A DNA stretch of 64,000 nucleotides. Origin: RHLJ01 sp040222455 (GTDB lineage: Bacteria > Bacteroidota > Rhodothermia > Balneolales > Balneolaceae). Where the stretch lies: the NCBI GenBank assembly GCA_040222455.1, contig JAVKDD010000023.1, forward strand, positions 15,660-79,659, in the 5' to 3' direction. The notes under the pieces were generated by a model, which made no database searches, was not told the origin of the DNA, and worked only from the letters and a program-made list of their open reading frames with translations. The first letter of the stretch is position 1, and every line of letters starts with the position of its first letter. Below are positions 35,039 to 44,717 of this stretch, piece by piece. The translations under genes and the position numbers were made by a program.

Positions 35039-36304
35039 CTAGAAGAATTTCCAGTACACAAAAAATAAGGTGAATCCTGATAAAAAGAGAATACCTCCCC
35101 AACTTAATATGCGAAGCCAAAATGGTGGTTGGTGTTCTACTGGAAAATGTGAATCCATAACCAATCGATAGTTAAGATATGCAAGAACTGGAGCAGTCAA
35201 GAATGAGATCGTTGTCGCGAGGTCAATCAAAAAAGTAAAATAGGTTCCCGCAAAATATAAAATGGACAATGAACCAAGCGAAATAATCACGATCAAAAAA
35301 CGATAATGAAGTTTAGAGGAGGATGCTAAAGAGGGTTTGATTACAGAAAGAATTTCTTGGGAAACACGAGGGTATGCATCCGTAACAGTTAATGTTGTGC
35401 TGAACATGGTTGTAAAAGCACAAATAATAATAATCCAATATGCCCAGTCACCCAATGTGTTTGTATAAATAGAAACCAACTGCTTAGCAAAGATCCCTCC
35501 ACTAGAAGCAAATTCAACTCCAGAACCGAACATAATCAGCGCTCCTAAACTAAGAAAAGCGAGTGCTAAAATTCCTGCTCCAATGTATCCGATATTGAAA
35601 TCGACTAAACACTCTTTAAGATTTGGAATGTGTTTAGTTTGTTTCATGCGTTCAAGCGACCACAAAGAATGCCATGCTGCCCCGTCGATCGGTATAGGCA
35701 TCCATCCCATGAGTGCAATTAAGAAACCTACTCCTCCGGCGGTAACCCAAATATTTGGTGGGGTCGGTTTTTCTACAGCACTTTGTGTACTAAAAACAGC
35801 GACAACTATCGCTACTAATGTAGAAATGGTAAGAACAACCATAATAAGCTTTATAGCACTGTCTAGAGCAGAATATTGACCATATAGTAAGATGGCAATA
35901 CAAATTCCTAGAAGGATTACACTCCAAATAAAGGGAGTTAATACCATGCCAGTAAGTTCAGCGGCAAGACTTGAAGAAACGATTGTAACAGCCGCTTGAA
36001 TGATAAACATGGTTCCTAAAGTAAATATTACAAAGATCCAAAAAGCCCAGTTACCTAATTTCTTATAGCCTTTTATCATGCTTTCTTGAGTAGCAATTGC
36101 ATACCGAGGCCCAAACTCTAAAAAAGGATATTTGAAAATATTAGCGAGTATCACAGCCCAAACAAGAGTAAAACCATAATCAGCGCCAGCCCGAGTTGAT
36201 TGTACCAAATGTGATACACCAACGGCAGCAGCGGCCATGATTAAACCTGGACCAAGTGCATATTTTAAGGTAGATGTAGTTCGGCTTTTGCTTAGGTTCA
36301 TCAA
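35039..36304 (-). CDS. NRAMP-family divalent metal transporter
   Basis: A 421-residue protein with about 11 membrane helices of the LeuT-like fold. The first helix reads LGPGLIMAAAAVGVSHLVQS, where classic Mn/Fe NRAMPs have a DPGN-containing motif; here the Asp-Pro-Gly-Asn is absent. The sixth helix region has MGWMPIPIDGAAW instead of the usual MPH. The metal-binding Asp and Met are therefore both changed, so this is a divergent NRAMP-like protein and the substrate may not be Mn or Fe. Confidence 0.8.
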   Translation of the reverse strand: MMNLSKSRTTSTLKYALGPGLIMAAAAVGVSHLVQSTRAGADYGFTLVWAVILANIFKYPFLEFGPRYAIATQESMIKGYKKLGNWAFWIFVIFTLGTMFIIQAAVTIVSSSLAAELTGMVLTPFIWSVILLGICIAILLYGQYSALDSAIKLIMVVLTISTLVAIVVAVFSTQSAVEKPTPPNIWVTAGGVGFLIALMGWMPIPIDGAAWHSLWSLERMKQTKHIPNLKECLVDFNIGYIGAGILALAFLSLGALIMFGSGVEFASSGGIFAKQLVSIYTNTLGDWAYWIIIICAFTTMFSTTLTVTDAYPRVSQEILSVIKPSLASSSKLHYRFLIVIISLGSLSILYFAGTYFTFLIDLATTISFLTAPVLAYLNYRLVMDSHFPVEHQPPFWLRILSWGGILFLSGFTLFFVYWKFF

Positions 36305-36450
36305 TCAAAGTTGGTTAGATAGCAAGAGAGTACACATTTTATTTTAATCAAAAAAAACCAATATTAAAGGATGAGAAAACCTTTTTCAGCATTTTTCAAT
36401 TTGTTAAACTACTATACAATTGAAATATTTAGGGATAAAAAAACTACACT

Positions 36451-39030
36451 ATGAAAAAAATAATTCTTGCTTCGGCGCTACTACTCTTTTCTTCAAATAT
36501 AATTGCTCAGGAAACGCTCGAGTATTTTTTAAAGAAAGGTGTTAGTTATAACGAGAATATTCCTACCCCAAAAGATATTCTTGGTGCAGAGCTTGGTGAA
36601 TGGCACGTTCGTCATGATCAACTTGTACAGTATATGTATGCGGTTGCAGAAGCTTCAGATAGAGTTACAATTAGCGAATATGCGCGAACGTATGAAAACC
36701 GACCACTTCTATCTCTTGTTATAACATCACCAGACAATCAGGCAAATATAGATCAGATTAAAGAGCAGCATGTAAAACTAACTGATGCCGATCAATCAGA
36801 AGAGCTGGATATTTCAGAAATGCCAATTGTTGTTCAAATGAGTTATAGTGTGCATGGAAATGAGCCCAGTGGTTCTAATGCTTCGCTCGCAGTTGTTTAT
36901 CATTTAGCAGCAGCACAAGGCCGTGAGATAAACGAGCTTTTAGAAAATGTTGTAGTCTTGATAGATCCCAGTATCAATCCAGATGGATTAAGCCGTTTCG
37001 CACATTGGGCGAATGTACATAAAAGTAAAAACCGGTTAGTTACTGATCCTGAAAGTAGAGAGTATAACGAGGTTTGGCCTGGTGGTAGAACGAATCATTA
37101 TTGGTTTGATTTAAATAGAGACTGGCTTTTAGTTCAACATCCAGAAAGTAAAGGACGAATTGCAAAGTTTCATGAGTGGAAACCAAATATCTTAACAGAT
37201 CATCACGAGATGGGAACGAACTCAACATTCTTTTTTCAACCTGGAATTCCGAGTAGAACCAACCCTCTAACACCACAAAGAAACCAGGATTTAACAGGAA
37301 GCATTGCCGAATATCATGCGGATGAGTTAGATAAAATTCAGTCTCTCTATTATTCAAAAGAAAGCTTTGACGATTTTTATTATGGCAAAGGCTCTACCTA
37401 TCCTGATGTGCAAGGTTCGATTGGTATTTTATTTGAGCAAGCAAGTTCAAGGGGTCATGCGCAGGAAAGTGTAAATGGTCTTATCCAGTTTCCTTTTACA
37501 ATTCGAAACCAAGTGACGGCCTCGTATTCTACATTGAAGGCGGCATTAGATTTAAAAGAAGAATTACTTGAACACCAACGTCTTTTTTATCAGGAAGCAT
37601 CCAGCGAAGCAGTTAGATCGTCTATAAAAGCATATGTATTTGGCGAAAGTGCAGATCAGGCACGAACATTTCATTTGGCTGAAATGTTAAATCGACATCA
37701 AATTGAGATTTATGAACTAAATTCAAACCTGAGTTCAAATGGTGAAAGCTTTGAAGCTAACCGTGCTTTTGTGGTTCCAACAAATCAGGCGCAGTATAAA
37801 CTAATCACGGCTATTTTCGAACGAAGAACAGAATTTTCGGATAGCCTTTTTTACGACGTCTCTGCATGGACCATGCCTTATGCATTTAACCTTCCATTTG
37901 CAGAGCTTGATTCCAGAGAGTATAACAATGAACTTTTAGGAAGCCAGTTTGATGGAGAATTGAAATCTAAAGGAGCGGTGGTTGGTGCAAAATCAAACTA
38001 TGCTTACGCGTTTGAATGGGATGAATATTACACCCCAAGAGCACTTTATAGATTACTTGATGCTGGGGTAAGAACAAAAGTGGCTTCTCTTCCATTTTCT
38101 TCAGTAACGCAAGAAGGGCAAAAGAATTTTGATTATGGAACGATCTTAATACCATTGGGAATACAAGAAAATCAAGAAGAAGTGCATGAACTTGTAAAAA
38201 CAATTGCTGAAAATGATGGAATCAAAGTGTATGCGTTATCATCAGGGTTATCTACGTCGGGAATTGATTTGGGTAGTAACAACTTTTCGAATCTTGAAAA
38301 ACCATCAGTAGCAATTTTAGGCGGAGATGGAATCAGCTCTAGCGAAGTCGGCGAGGCTTGGCATCTTTTTGATCAGCGGTATCACATGCCACTAACAATT
38401 TTAGATAAAAGTAATTTAGGAGGAGTAGATTTAAGCCGATATAATGTGATAGTTTTAGCGGGTGGAAGATATAACGATCTTTCAATATCACAGGTAGACG
38501 ATATAAAAACCTGGGTTAGAAATGGCGGTGTTTTAATAGCTTTTAAATCTGCTTTGAATTGGGCAAAACAACAGGAACTTGCAAATATTGAATATGTAGA
38601 ACGCGAAGACTCTGACGACGAATCAGAGGTGAGACCTTACGTTAAGAGAGGGGCTGATTCCGGCGCACAAGTAATTGGAGGAAGTATATTTAATGCTAAA
38701 ATAGACCTAACACATCCGATGGGTTATGGATTTAACGATGATGATATTACTGTGTTTAGGAATAGCACAATGTTTATTCAAAAAGGAAAAAACAGGTATT
38801 CAACGCCGGTTTACTATACCGATTCACCATTAGCAGCAGGATATATATCGGGTCCAAACCTCGAAAGAATTAAAAACTCAGCAGCAATAGTTGTAAGTAG
38901 GTTTGGAGGAGGAAAAGTTATCGCAATGACAGATAATCCAAACTTCCGGGCATTTTGGTATGGAACCAACAAGCTGTTTGCTAATGCAATATTCTTCGGT
39001 CAAACGATAAGTTCGGGAGCAGCTAACTAA
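36451..39030 (+). CDS. Exported M14-family zinc carboxypeptidase
   Basis: An 859-residue secreted peptidase with signal peptide (MKKIILASALLLFSSNIIAQ). The zinc motif HxxE is in YSVHGNEPSGSNAS (about residue 135), DPSINPDGLSRF and FDLNRDWL follow, and the third ligand region is ILTDHHEMG. The rest (about 580-850) resembles a class-I glutamine amidotransferase-like domain (VIVLAGGRYND, GGGKVIAMTDNPNFR), a layout seen in large Bacteroidota M14 proteins. Monocistronic. Confidence 0.85.
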   Translation: MKKIILASALLLFSSNIIAQETLEYFLKKGVSYNENIPTPKDILGAELGEWHVRHDQLVQYMYAVAEASDRVTISEYARTYENRPLLSLVITSPDNQANIDQIKEQHVKLTDADQSEELDISEMPIVVQMSYSVHGNEPSGSNASLAVVYHLAAAQGREINELLENVVVLIDPSINPDGLSRFAHWANVHKSKNRLVTDPESREYNEVWPGGRTNHYWFDLNRDWLLVQHPESKGRIAKFHEWKPNILTDHHEMGTNSTFFFQPGIPSRTNPLTPQRNQDLTGSIAEYHADELDKIQSLYYSKESFDDFYYGKGSTYPDVQGSIGILFEQASSRGHAQESVNGLIQFPFTIRNQVTASYSTLKAALDLKEELLEHQRLFYQEASSEAVRSSIKAYVFGESADQARTFHLAEMLNRHQIEIYELNSNLSSNGESFEANRAFVVPTNQAQYKLITAIFERRTEFSDSLFYDVSAWTMPYAFNLPFAELDSREYNNELLGSQFDGELKSKGAVVGAKSNYAYAFEWDEYYTPRALYRLLDAGVRTKVASLPFSSVTQEGQKNFDYGTILIPLGIQENQEEVHELVKTIAENDGIKVYALSSGLSTSGIDLGSNNFSNLEKPSVAILGGDGISSSEVGEAWHLFDQRYHMPLTILDKSNLGGVDLSRYNVIVLAGGRYNDLSISQVDDIKTWVRNGGVLIAFKSALNWAKQQELANIEYVEREDSDDESEVRPYVKRGADSGAQVIGGSIFNAKIDLTHPMGYGFNDDDITVFRNSTMFIQKGKNRYSTPVYYTDSPLAAGYISGPNLERIKNSAAIVVSRFGGGKVIAMTDNPNFRAFWYGTNKLFANAIFFGQTISSGAAN

Positions 39031-39067
39031 GAAAATAATCAGATTGGTAAGGAGTGAAGCATCTTTT

Positions 39068-39574
39068 TCACTCTTCCCTTGGTGGTTTTCCTAATAAGTG
39101 CCGGAAATCGAATTTATCTGGCATTGTTTTTAGATTTTCAATCAGCATTATTGCACGATCGATTTTTAACTGACTGCTTTTTACACCATTCACATAGTTG
39201 ATAATGTATCTTTGTTCGCTTGGAGCAAGTTGTTCAAACAGTTCAGCACCTTTTAAATCCTGATCAAGCAGCGCTTCGAACTCCTCAGGAACAGGAACAC
39301 CATATTTAGAGAGGTCCAGCTCAACCGAAATGGTCAATGCCTGATTTTCATCAAGCTTCCATTTCTTTTGGCGAGCTTTATTTACAGTGATATATGCTCG
39401 ACCCTGACCTTTGGCAACCATTCCTCCATGAAATAATTCATTACCGTTTATCGAGACAAGAAGGCGAGTTCCAATTCCACCAACTTTTTCTACAATATCT
39501 GCAGGAACTATAATATGAGTTAGTTTAAGTTTTGGAAGATAGTCTAGATAAGATGTAAAAGTAATTGGCTCCAT
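39068..39574 (-). CDS. YdeI/OmpD-associated family protein with DUF1905 domain
   Basis: A 168-residue soluble protein. The N-terminal half (IVPADIVEKVGG, GGMVAKGQGRAYITVNKA) is a DUF1905 beta domain; the C-terminal half (LAPSEQRYIINYVNGVKSSQ) is the YdeI-type helical bacteriocin-protection domain. Last gene of the operon that starts at 44535, 8 nt after the gluconate dehydrogenase subunit. Confidence 0.75.
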   Translation of the reverse strand: MEPITFTSYLDYLPKLKLTHIIVPADIVEKVGGIGTRLLVSINGNELFHGGMVAKGQGRAYITVNKARQKKWKLDENQALTISVELDLSKYGVPVPEEFEALLDQDLKGAELFEQLAPSEQRYIINYVNGVKSSQLKIDRAIMLIENLKTMPDKFDFRHLLGKPPREE

Positions 39575-39582
39575 TTAGTGGA

Positions 39583-40293
39583 TCAGTTATTCAATAAATT
39601 TCCTTCCTCGTCCCATTCTGCAATACTATCTCGTTTACTTTGGTCTACACATTTATCAAGCCATTCCTTTTCATAGTCTATATCCAGTTCATCCAAAACC
39701 TCTTTTGGAACTCCATCCCAAATATTTGGACGATTTCCAACATAGCCCAAATCGTTGTAACCCATCTCTGAAGTATAATATCCAGTAAGGGTGAAATTCC
39801 GAATTTCGCGAAAAAAATCAACACCAGGCTTCGTTTCTTCAGTAGCCTTGTCAGGAAAAGCGATTTGATCCAGAATGGTTAATTGCGCCTCATTAGCAGC
39901 AAAAATAAAGTCTTTTCCATTTTGTTTTCGTGAGTATTCATCTAACCATTTAATTCCATTTCGGAATCTATCCTGCGTGTTTGGCCATTCTTTTACAGCA
40001 AAATCAATAAACTCTGGTACAAAAGCCTCCGATGCAGCGCCTGCAGAAGCGGTAGCTGGAAGAATCAAATCACATAAAACGGCAACCGTTTCAAATTCAT
40101 GATCACTGAAAAAATTGTCCGCGAATATTTTCTTATCTCTAGCCTTTTCTTCTGGGGTTCTACCATAAGAGCTAAAGTCATAAATATCCTGTAATTTTTT
40201 TCGATCAGGCGAATTAGGCGCACAGCCATTTACCAGAAGACCGGTTCCTAAAGCGCCAATTAACATGGTTTTTATTGAATCTTTTCTATCCAT
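39583..40293 (-). CDS. Gluconate 2-dehydrogenase subunit 3 family lipoprotein
   Basis: A 236-residue small subunit partner of GMC oxidoreductases. The N-terminus has a hydrophobic segment with a lipobox (GLLVNGC), so it is probably a lipoprotein. Family features: FFSDHEFETVAVLCDLILP, SAGAASEAFVPEFIDF, YTSEMGYNDLGY. It starts 3 nt after the GMC gene stop, the standard pairing. It would tether or chaperone the flavoenzyme in the periplasm. Confidence 0.85.
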   Translation of the reverse strand: MDRKDSIKTMLIGALGTGLLVNGCAPNSPDRKKLQDIYDFSSYGRTPEEKARDKKIFADNFFSDHEFETVAVLCDLILPATASAGAASEAFVPEFIDFAVKEWPNTQDRFRNGIKWLDEYSRKQNGKDFIFAANEAQLTILDQIAFPDKATEETKPGVDFFREIRNFTLTGYYTSEMGYNDLGYVGNRPNIWDGVPKEVLDELDIDYEKEWLDKCVDQSKRDSIAEWDEEGNLLNN

Positions 40294-40296
40294 GAC

Positions 40297-42018
40297 TTAA
40301 AGATTTTGCTTTTTTAGTTCTTCAACAATGTATTCTGAAGCACGCATTGATAACGCTAAAATAGTCCATGTTGGATTTTTATCTGCTTGAGATACGAAGG
40401 TACCCGCATCTACAATAAACACATTTTCAGCATCATGAAGCTGAGAGTATTTATTGGTAACTGAAGTTTTGGGATCATCGCCCATTCTGGTTGTTCCAAC
40501 TTCGTGTATAATTTCTCCAGGTTTAGCAAGACCATAACCACTTTCAGCGCCAGGTTTATCTCCTAGTGTTATTGCTCCCATTTCATCAAATATTGATTCC
40601 ATGATATCATGCGAATGCTTTGCCTGTAAGCGTTCATAATCAGTCCATTTGTAGTTAAATCGTAGGACAGGAATTCCCCATTTATCTACTTTATTGGGAT
40701 CAATATCACAATAGTTATTGTATTGAGGCACGCTTTCTCCTCTCATGGCAATACCCATTACAGAACCAAAGAATCGTTTAACGTCGTCTCTTAGTTTATC
40801 TCCATAGCCGCCTACGGTCAGATTAAAATGTTTATTCAAATCCGTTGTGTTAAAACCAAAACCATAAGATGGTTGGCCCAATCCTCCCCAAATTTCTAGA
40901 TGGTATCCGCGTGGAAAATCGAGCTTAGCATCATTTAGCCACCAAGGTGTATAAACATGCATTCCGCCTACACCGTCTTCATTGTATACATTTCGATTTA
41001 AAAGCTCTGGGACTATAGCAGAGCGACTTGTACCGGTAGAATCATGTAAGTACCTGCCTACAACACCGCTACTATTTCCAAGGCCATTTGGGTGTTGACT
41101 GCTTTTCGAGTTTAGTAAAATGCGAGCTGTTGAGCAGGCAGATGCCCCCATCACAACTACTTTCCCATTAATAACTTCGTCGGCGCCGGTTTCTTTATTG
41201 ATATAACTTACGCCCGTTGCTTTTCCTTCGTTGTTTGTAAGAACTTCCCGAACCATTGCATTTACATAGAGATCAACTCTTCCCGTACTTTTTTGAGCTG
41301 GGAAAATCAGACAAGTTCCTGCCGAAAAATCCGCATAAATCTGACAAGCACGATTACATTGGTTACAATAGAAACAAACACCCCTATCATCATTTAATTT
41401 TTTAGTTAAAATAGATAGTCTGGAAGGAATTACTGGGATACCGGCTTTACGGGCCCCTTTTATATAATAAAGCTCATGTAAACGAGGCTTTGGAGGGGGT
41501 AGAAAGAATCCATCAGGCTCATTGAATATTCCCTCTTTACTTCCAAATACTCCTATTAATTTATCAACTCTATCATAATAAGGTTTAACTTCATCATAGC
41601 TAATTGGCCAGTTATCTCCGAGTCCATCATGATCTTTTCGCTTAAAATCTAAGGGTCCGAAGCGTAGAGAAATTCTTCCCCAATGATTTGTTCTTCCCCC
41701 GAGCATTCGAGAACGAAACCACCCAAAGTCTGTGCCTTCTGCTTTTGTGTAAGGCTCGCCATCCAGTTCCCATCCACCATACGCGGCATCATAATCGCCA
41801 AAATTTCGAAGAGGAGTACTTGCACCTCTTCTAGGTGATTCCCACGCAGGCCTAAGCTGAGTTCTGTCTTTATCCAGAGCAGGGTCGAAGTAAGGACCGG
41901 CTTCTAAAACGGCTACTGTAAGACCAGATTCTGATAATATTTTTGCCGCCATTCCACCACCAGCTCCAGAGCCGACTATAATGGCGTCATATACTTTTGA
42001 AGAGGATTTGATCTGCAT
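40297..42018 (-). CDS. GMC-family flavin oxidoreductase
   Basis: A 573-residue FAD enzyme oxidising alcohols or sugars. FAD motif AIVGSGAGGGMAAKILSESG near the N-terminus; a Cys-rich insert (GVCFYCNQCNRACQ) typical of the gluconate/sorbosone branch; C-terminal HEVGTTRMGDDP and NPTWTILALSMRA with the active-site region. Substrate unknown. It lies between the amidohydrolase pair and its subunit-3 partner. Confidence 0.87.
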   Translation of the reverse strand: MQIKSSSKVYDAIIVGSGAGGGMAAKILSESGLTVAVLEAGPYFDPALDKDRTQLRPAWESPRRGASTPLRNFGDYDAAYGGWELDGEPYTKAEGTDFGWFRSRMLGGRTNHWGRISLRFGPLDFKRKDHDGLGDNWPISYDEVKPYYDRVDKLIGVFGSKEGIFNEPDGFFLPPPKPRLHELYYIKGARKAGIPVIPSRLSILTKKLNDDRGVCFYCNQCNRACQIYADFSAGTCLIFPAQKSTGRVDLYVNAMVREVLTNNEGKATGVSYINKETGADEVINGKVVVMGASACSTARILLNSKSSQHPNGLGNSSGVVGRYLHDSTGTSRSAIVPELLNRNVYNEDGVGGMHVYTPWWLNDAKLDFPRGYHLEIWGGLGQPSYGFGFNTTDLNKHFNLTVGGYGDKLRDDVKRFFGSVMGIAMRGESVPQYNNYCDIDPNKVDKWGIPVLRFNYKWTDYERLQAKHSHDIMESIFDEMGAITLGDKPGAESGYGLAKPGEIIHEVGTTRMGDDPKTSVTNKYSQLHDAENVFIVDAGTFVSQADKNPTWTILALSMRASEYIVEELKKQNL

Positions 42019-42028
42019 ATCAGAAAAG

Positions 42029-43222
42029 TTAGTTGGCTAGTTTTCCGTTAATAATTACGGTTGTTACATTCGTAGTATATTCGAATGGATCGCCATTATA
42101 AAGTACTAAGTCCGCATCCTTTCCCTTTTCTAAACTTCCTACCCGATCATCAATACCTAGAATTTTAGCGGCACCAATGGTTAATTTTTCTAAGCCAACT
42201 TCATAATCTAATCCATTAGCCACGGCAATCGCCGCTTCAAAAAGTACCACTCTTGTTTTGGGCACGTATCCTTCAAAACCACTTTGAAAAGCAAAAGGGA
42301 TTCCCGCTTCATGTAGTTTAGCGGAAGTTTCCATTGAAGCATTTTTTGCCTGACCTGTAGCGCGCAGCATTGGTGGGTGTATAAATACAGAATGCCCAGA
42401 TTCTTTGATTTCTTCAAGAATAAGGTAGGCTTCAGCGGCACCATCAATAACCATTGGAAAGCCAAATTCCTTTTGAAGTCGAATCGCCGTCATAATATCA
42501 TTAGCTCGGTGCACGGTAACCATAGCAGTTAACTTACCCTCCAATAAATCGGCGAGCGCTTCCATTCCAAGGTCTTTTACAGCAGGATTTTCACTATTTC
42601 GCTTTTCAAGATATAATTGTGCTTTTAAAAGGTTTTCCCGAAGCATTGCCACTCCTTTTGACCGGGTTCCGGGTTTTTTGATATCGCTACTCATCATATT
42701 TCCCATCGTAAATGCAAGCATTTTTGCTGGAACAAGCACCCCTTCTTCAACCGTTGTTGCCGAAGTTTTAACAATCATAGTTTGTCCACTGATTAGAGCA
42801 CCAGGGCCGTGACCGGTATGAATAGTGGTAACGCCAAGGCTTTGTAAATGATCAACCAATTTTTCACGAGCGTTATATGCATCAATTGCCCGAAGCTCTG
42901 GTTGAATTGCGGACGAAGTTTCAAGCTGATCCTGATCATGAGGTTGGTTGTAGTGCCCCGCCAAACCAACCACGGTATGGGCGTCGATTAAACCTGGTGT
43001 TACAACGGCGGCTTCATAAACCTCATAACCTGAAGGAATTCGAATGGAAGATTGAGAACCTACTCGGTCGATTTTACTATCCTTAATAATAACTACCCCA
43101 TTTTCAATGGGGTCGCCAGCGCTGGTATATAACATTTCAGCTTTTACTGCTATTTGTGCCGAAGCGTTGCTAATGGCAAAAACCGAAATCACACAAAAAA
43201 CGGCTGTTTTAAATATTTTCAT
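42029..43222 (-). CDS. Amidohydrolase-like exported protein lacking metal ligands
   Basis: A 397-residue paralogue of the next gene with a signal peptide (ISVFAISNASA). The fold signatures PGLIDAHTVVGLAG and TIGAAKILGIDDRVGSLEKG are kept, but the metal ligands are not: HxH is HTV, the strand with HH in its neighbour reads VIDGAAEAY, and HTDD is replaced by FQSGFEGY. It is probably catalytically dead or has changed chemistry. Coupled (2-nt gap) to the intact paralogue, so a heteromeric pair is plausible. Confidence 0.78.
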   Translation of the reverse strand: MKIFKTAVFCVISVFAISNASAQIAVKAEMLYTSAGDPIENGVVIIKDSKIDRVGSQSSIRIPSGYEVYEAAVVTPGLIDAHTVVGLAGHYNQPHDQDQLETSSAIQPELRAIDAYNAREKLVDHLQSLGVTTIHTGHGPGALISGQTMIVKTSATTVEEGVLVPAKMLAFTMGNMMSSDIKKPGTRSKGVAMLRENLLKAQLYLEKRNSENPAVKDLGMEALADLLEGKLTAMVTVHRANDIMTAIRLQKEFGFPMVIDGAAEAYLILEEIKESGHSVFIHPPMLRATGQAKNASMETSAKLHEAGIPFAFQSGFEGYVPKTRVVLFEAAIAVANGLDYEVGLEKLTIGAAKILGIDDRVGSLEKGKDADLVLYNGDPFEYTTNVTTVIINGKLAN

Positions 43223-43224
43223 AG

Positions 43225-44535
43225 TTATTCTCCGTCTAAGTGATGATTAGTCTCGAATCCACGGAAGATTTCATATCCACCGGTCGAATATTCTCTGTCT
43301 TCGGGATTACTTCGGTCCCAAACTTTAAGCCCTTCAATCCAGGTCTGCTCAACATGAGAATACACACTTAAGGGATCTCCGGAAAGAATGATAAAATCTG
43401 CATCTTTTCCTATCTCCAAAGTCCCTACCCGATCTTCGATATCCATCATAATTGCGTTCGCTATGGTTACAGCTTCAAGAGCTTTTTCTCTGCTCATTCC
43501 CTCGCGTACGGCCATAGCGGCTGAGCGAAGAAACATTCTGGAATCAGTGATATAATCATCTGTATGAAAGCCAACTAAGACGCCTGCTTTTTCGAGCGAA
43601 ACAGCATTTTTATTACTAAAATCGATAGCCTCTAATTTGCCGCCAAATGAATCTAAGGTGATAATGGATGCTGGAATATCAGCCGCAGCAATTTCATCAG
43701 CAACTTTCCAGGCCTCAGAAACATGATGAAGAACTACTTTATACCCAAACTCTTGCGAAAGTCTTATTGCGGTAAGAATATCATCGTGGCGATGTGTATG
43801 ATTATGAACGGTGCGTTTTCCCTCAAGAATTTGGACTAGTGCTTCCATCTGGAGGTCTCTAGGAGGCATTTTTGATTCATCTCCATCAGCATCCTTAATT
43901 TTTTGTTGGTAGTTTTGAGCCTGAACAAAAAGCTCCCGAACCATTGCAGCAGATTTTGCTCTTGTTCCGGGACGAGGTGGTGCGGCATTACCAATTGGGT
44001 TGGTTCCATTTGCCATTTTCATTCCACCATAAATGTTGTTTTCATCATCAACAACCAACAACATATCTTCTACAACATTGGCTTTTCTAAGTTTTAGGTA
44101 TACTGTTTGCCCGCTCATTAAATGTCCTGAACCAGGCATGATATTTACAGAGGTAAGTCCACCAGCAAGGGCTTTCTTAAAGGTATCGCTTCTGGGGTCG
44201 ATTGCGTCCAGAATACGAACATCGGGATGTAAAGAGGAAGAACGATCACCACCATCACCTTCTCCAATATGAGAATGAGTATCAACAAGACCGGGCATAA
44301 TGACTTTTCCTGTTACGTCAACCACTTCTGCATTAGAAGGAATTTGAGATCCGGCTTCGCCAACTGAGATTATTTTACCGTCTTGAATAACAAGAACTCC
44401 ATTCTCTATGGGGTTGCCAGATATTGGGATTAATTGAGCGCCCATAAAGGCAACGGGATTAGATTGGGCTAGAATAGATGAAGAGAAAACCCCCACAAAT
44501 AGCACCCTACGTATTGTACTCCAAAGTTTTTTCAT
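43225..44535 (-). CDS. Exported amidohydrolase, imidazolonepropionase-like
   Basis: A 436-residue metal-dependent hydrolase with signal peptide (VLFVGVFSSSILAQ). The ligands are intact: HSH in PGLVDTHSHIGEG, KVVLHHVSEAW, and the Asp in GFHTDDYITDS; the C-terminus has DRVGTLEIGKDADFIILSGD. First gene of a tight five-gene operon. Such enzymes cleave cyclic amides or dipeptides; the substrate here is unknown. Confidence 0.85.
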   Translation of the reverse strand: MKKLWSTIRRVLFVGVFSSSILAQSNPVAFMGAQLIPISGNPIENGVLVIQDGKIISVGEAGSQIPSNAEVVDVTGKVIMPGLVDTHSHIGEGDGGDRSSSLHPDVRILDAIDPRSDTFKKALAGGLTSVNIMPGSGHLMSGQTVYLKLRKANVVEDMLLVVDDENNIYGGMKMANGTNPIGNAAPPRPGTRAKSAAMVRELFVQAQNYQQKIKDADGDESKMPPRDLQMEALVQILEGKRTVHNHTHRHDDILTAIRLSQEFGYKVVLHHVSEAWKVADEIAAADIPASIITLDSFGGKLEAIDFSNKNAVSLEKAGVLVGFHTDDYITDSRMFLRSAAMAVREGMSREKALEAVTIANAIMMDIEDRVGTLEIGKDADFIILSGDPLSVYSHVEQTWIEGLKVWDRSNPEDREYSTGGYEIFRGFETNHHLDGE

Positions 44536-44717
44536 AAATATGAGATAAGATTTAAAATCAGGTTTAATTTATAAAAAAGAACTAGAGATAAAAGAGGAAT
44601 ATCAAAAGTAGAATTGCGAATAATCTACGATGAAGTGGACGGAACTAAATACTTTGCAGATTTACAAAAAGTGGTTAACGATAACATTTTGAATAGACCA
44701 GAATACAGAAGATAATT

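Noticed and set aside
44614..44715. 33-codon plus-strand frame from TTG (ends NDNILNRPEYRR)
   Set aside because: It looks slightly coding-like, but it is too short, has only a weak upstream GAGG, and cannot be tied to a family.
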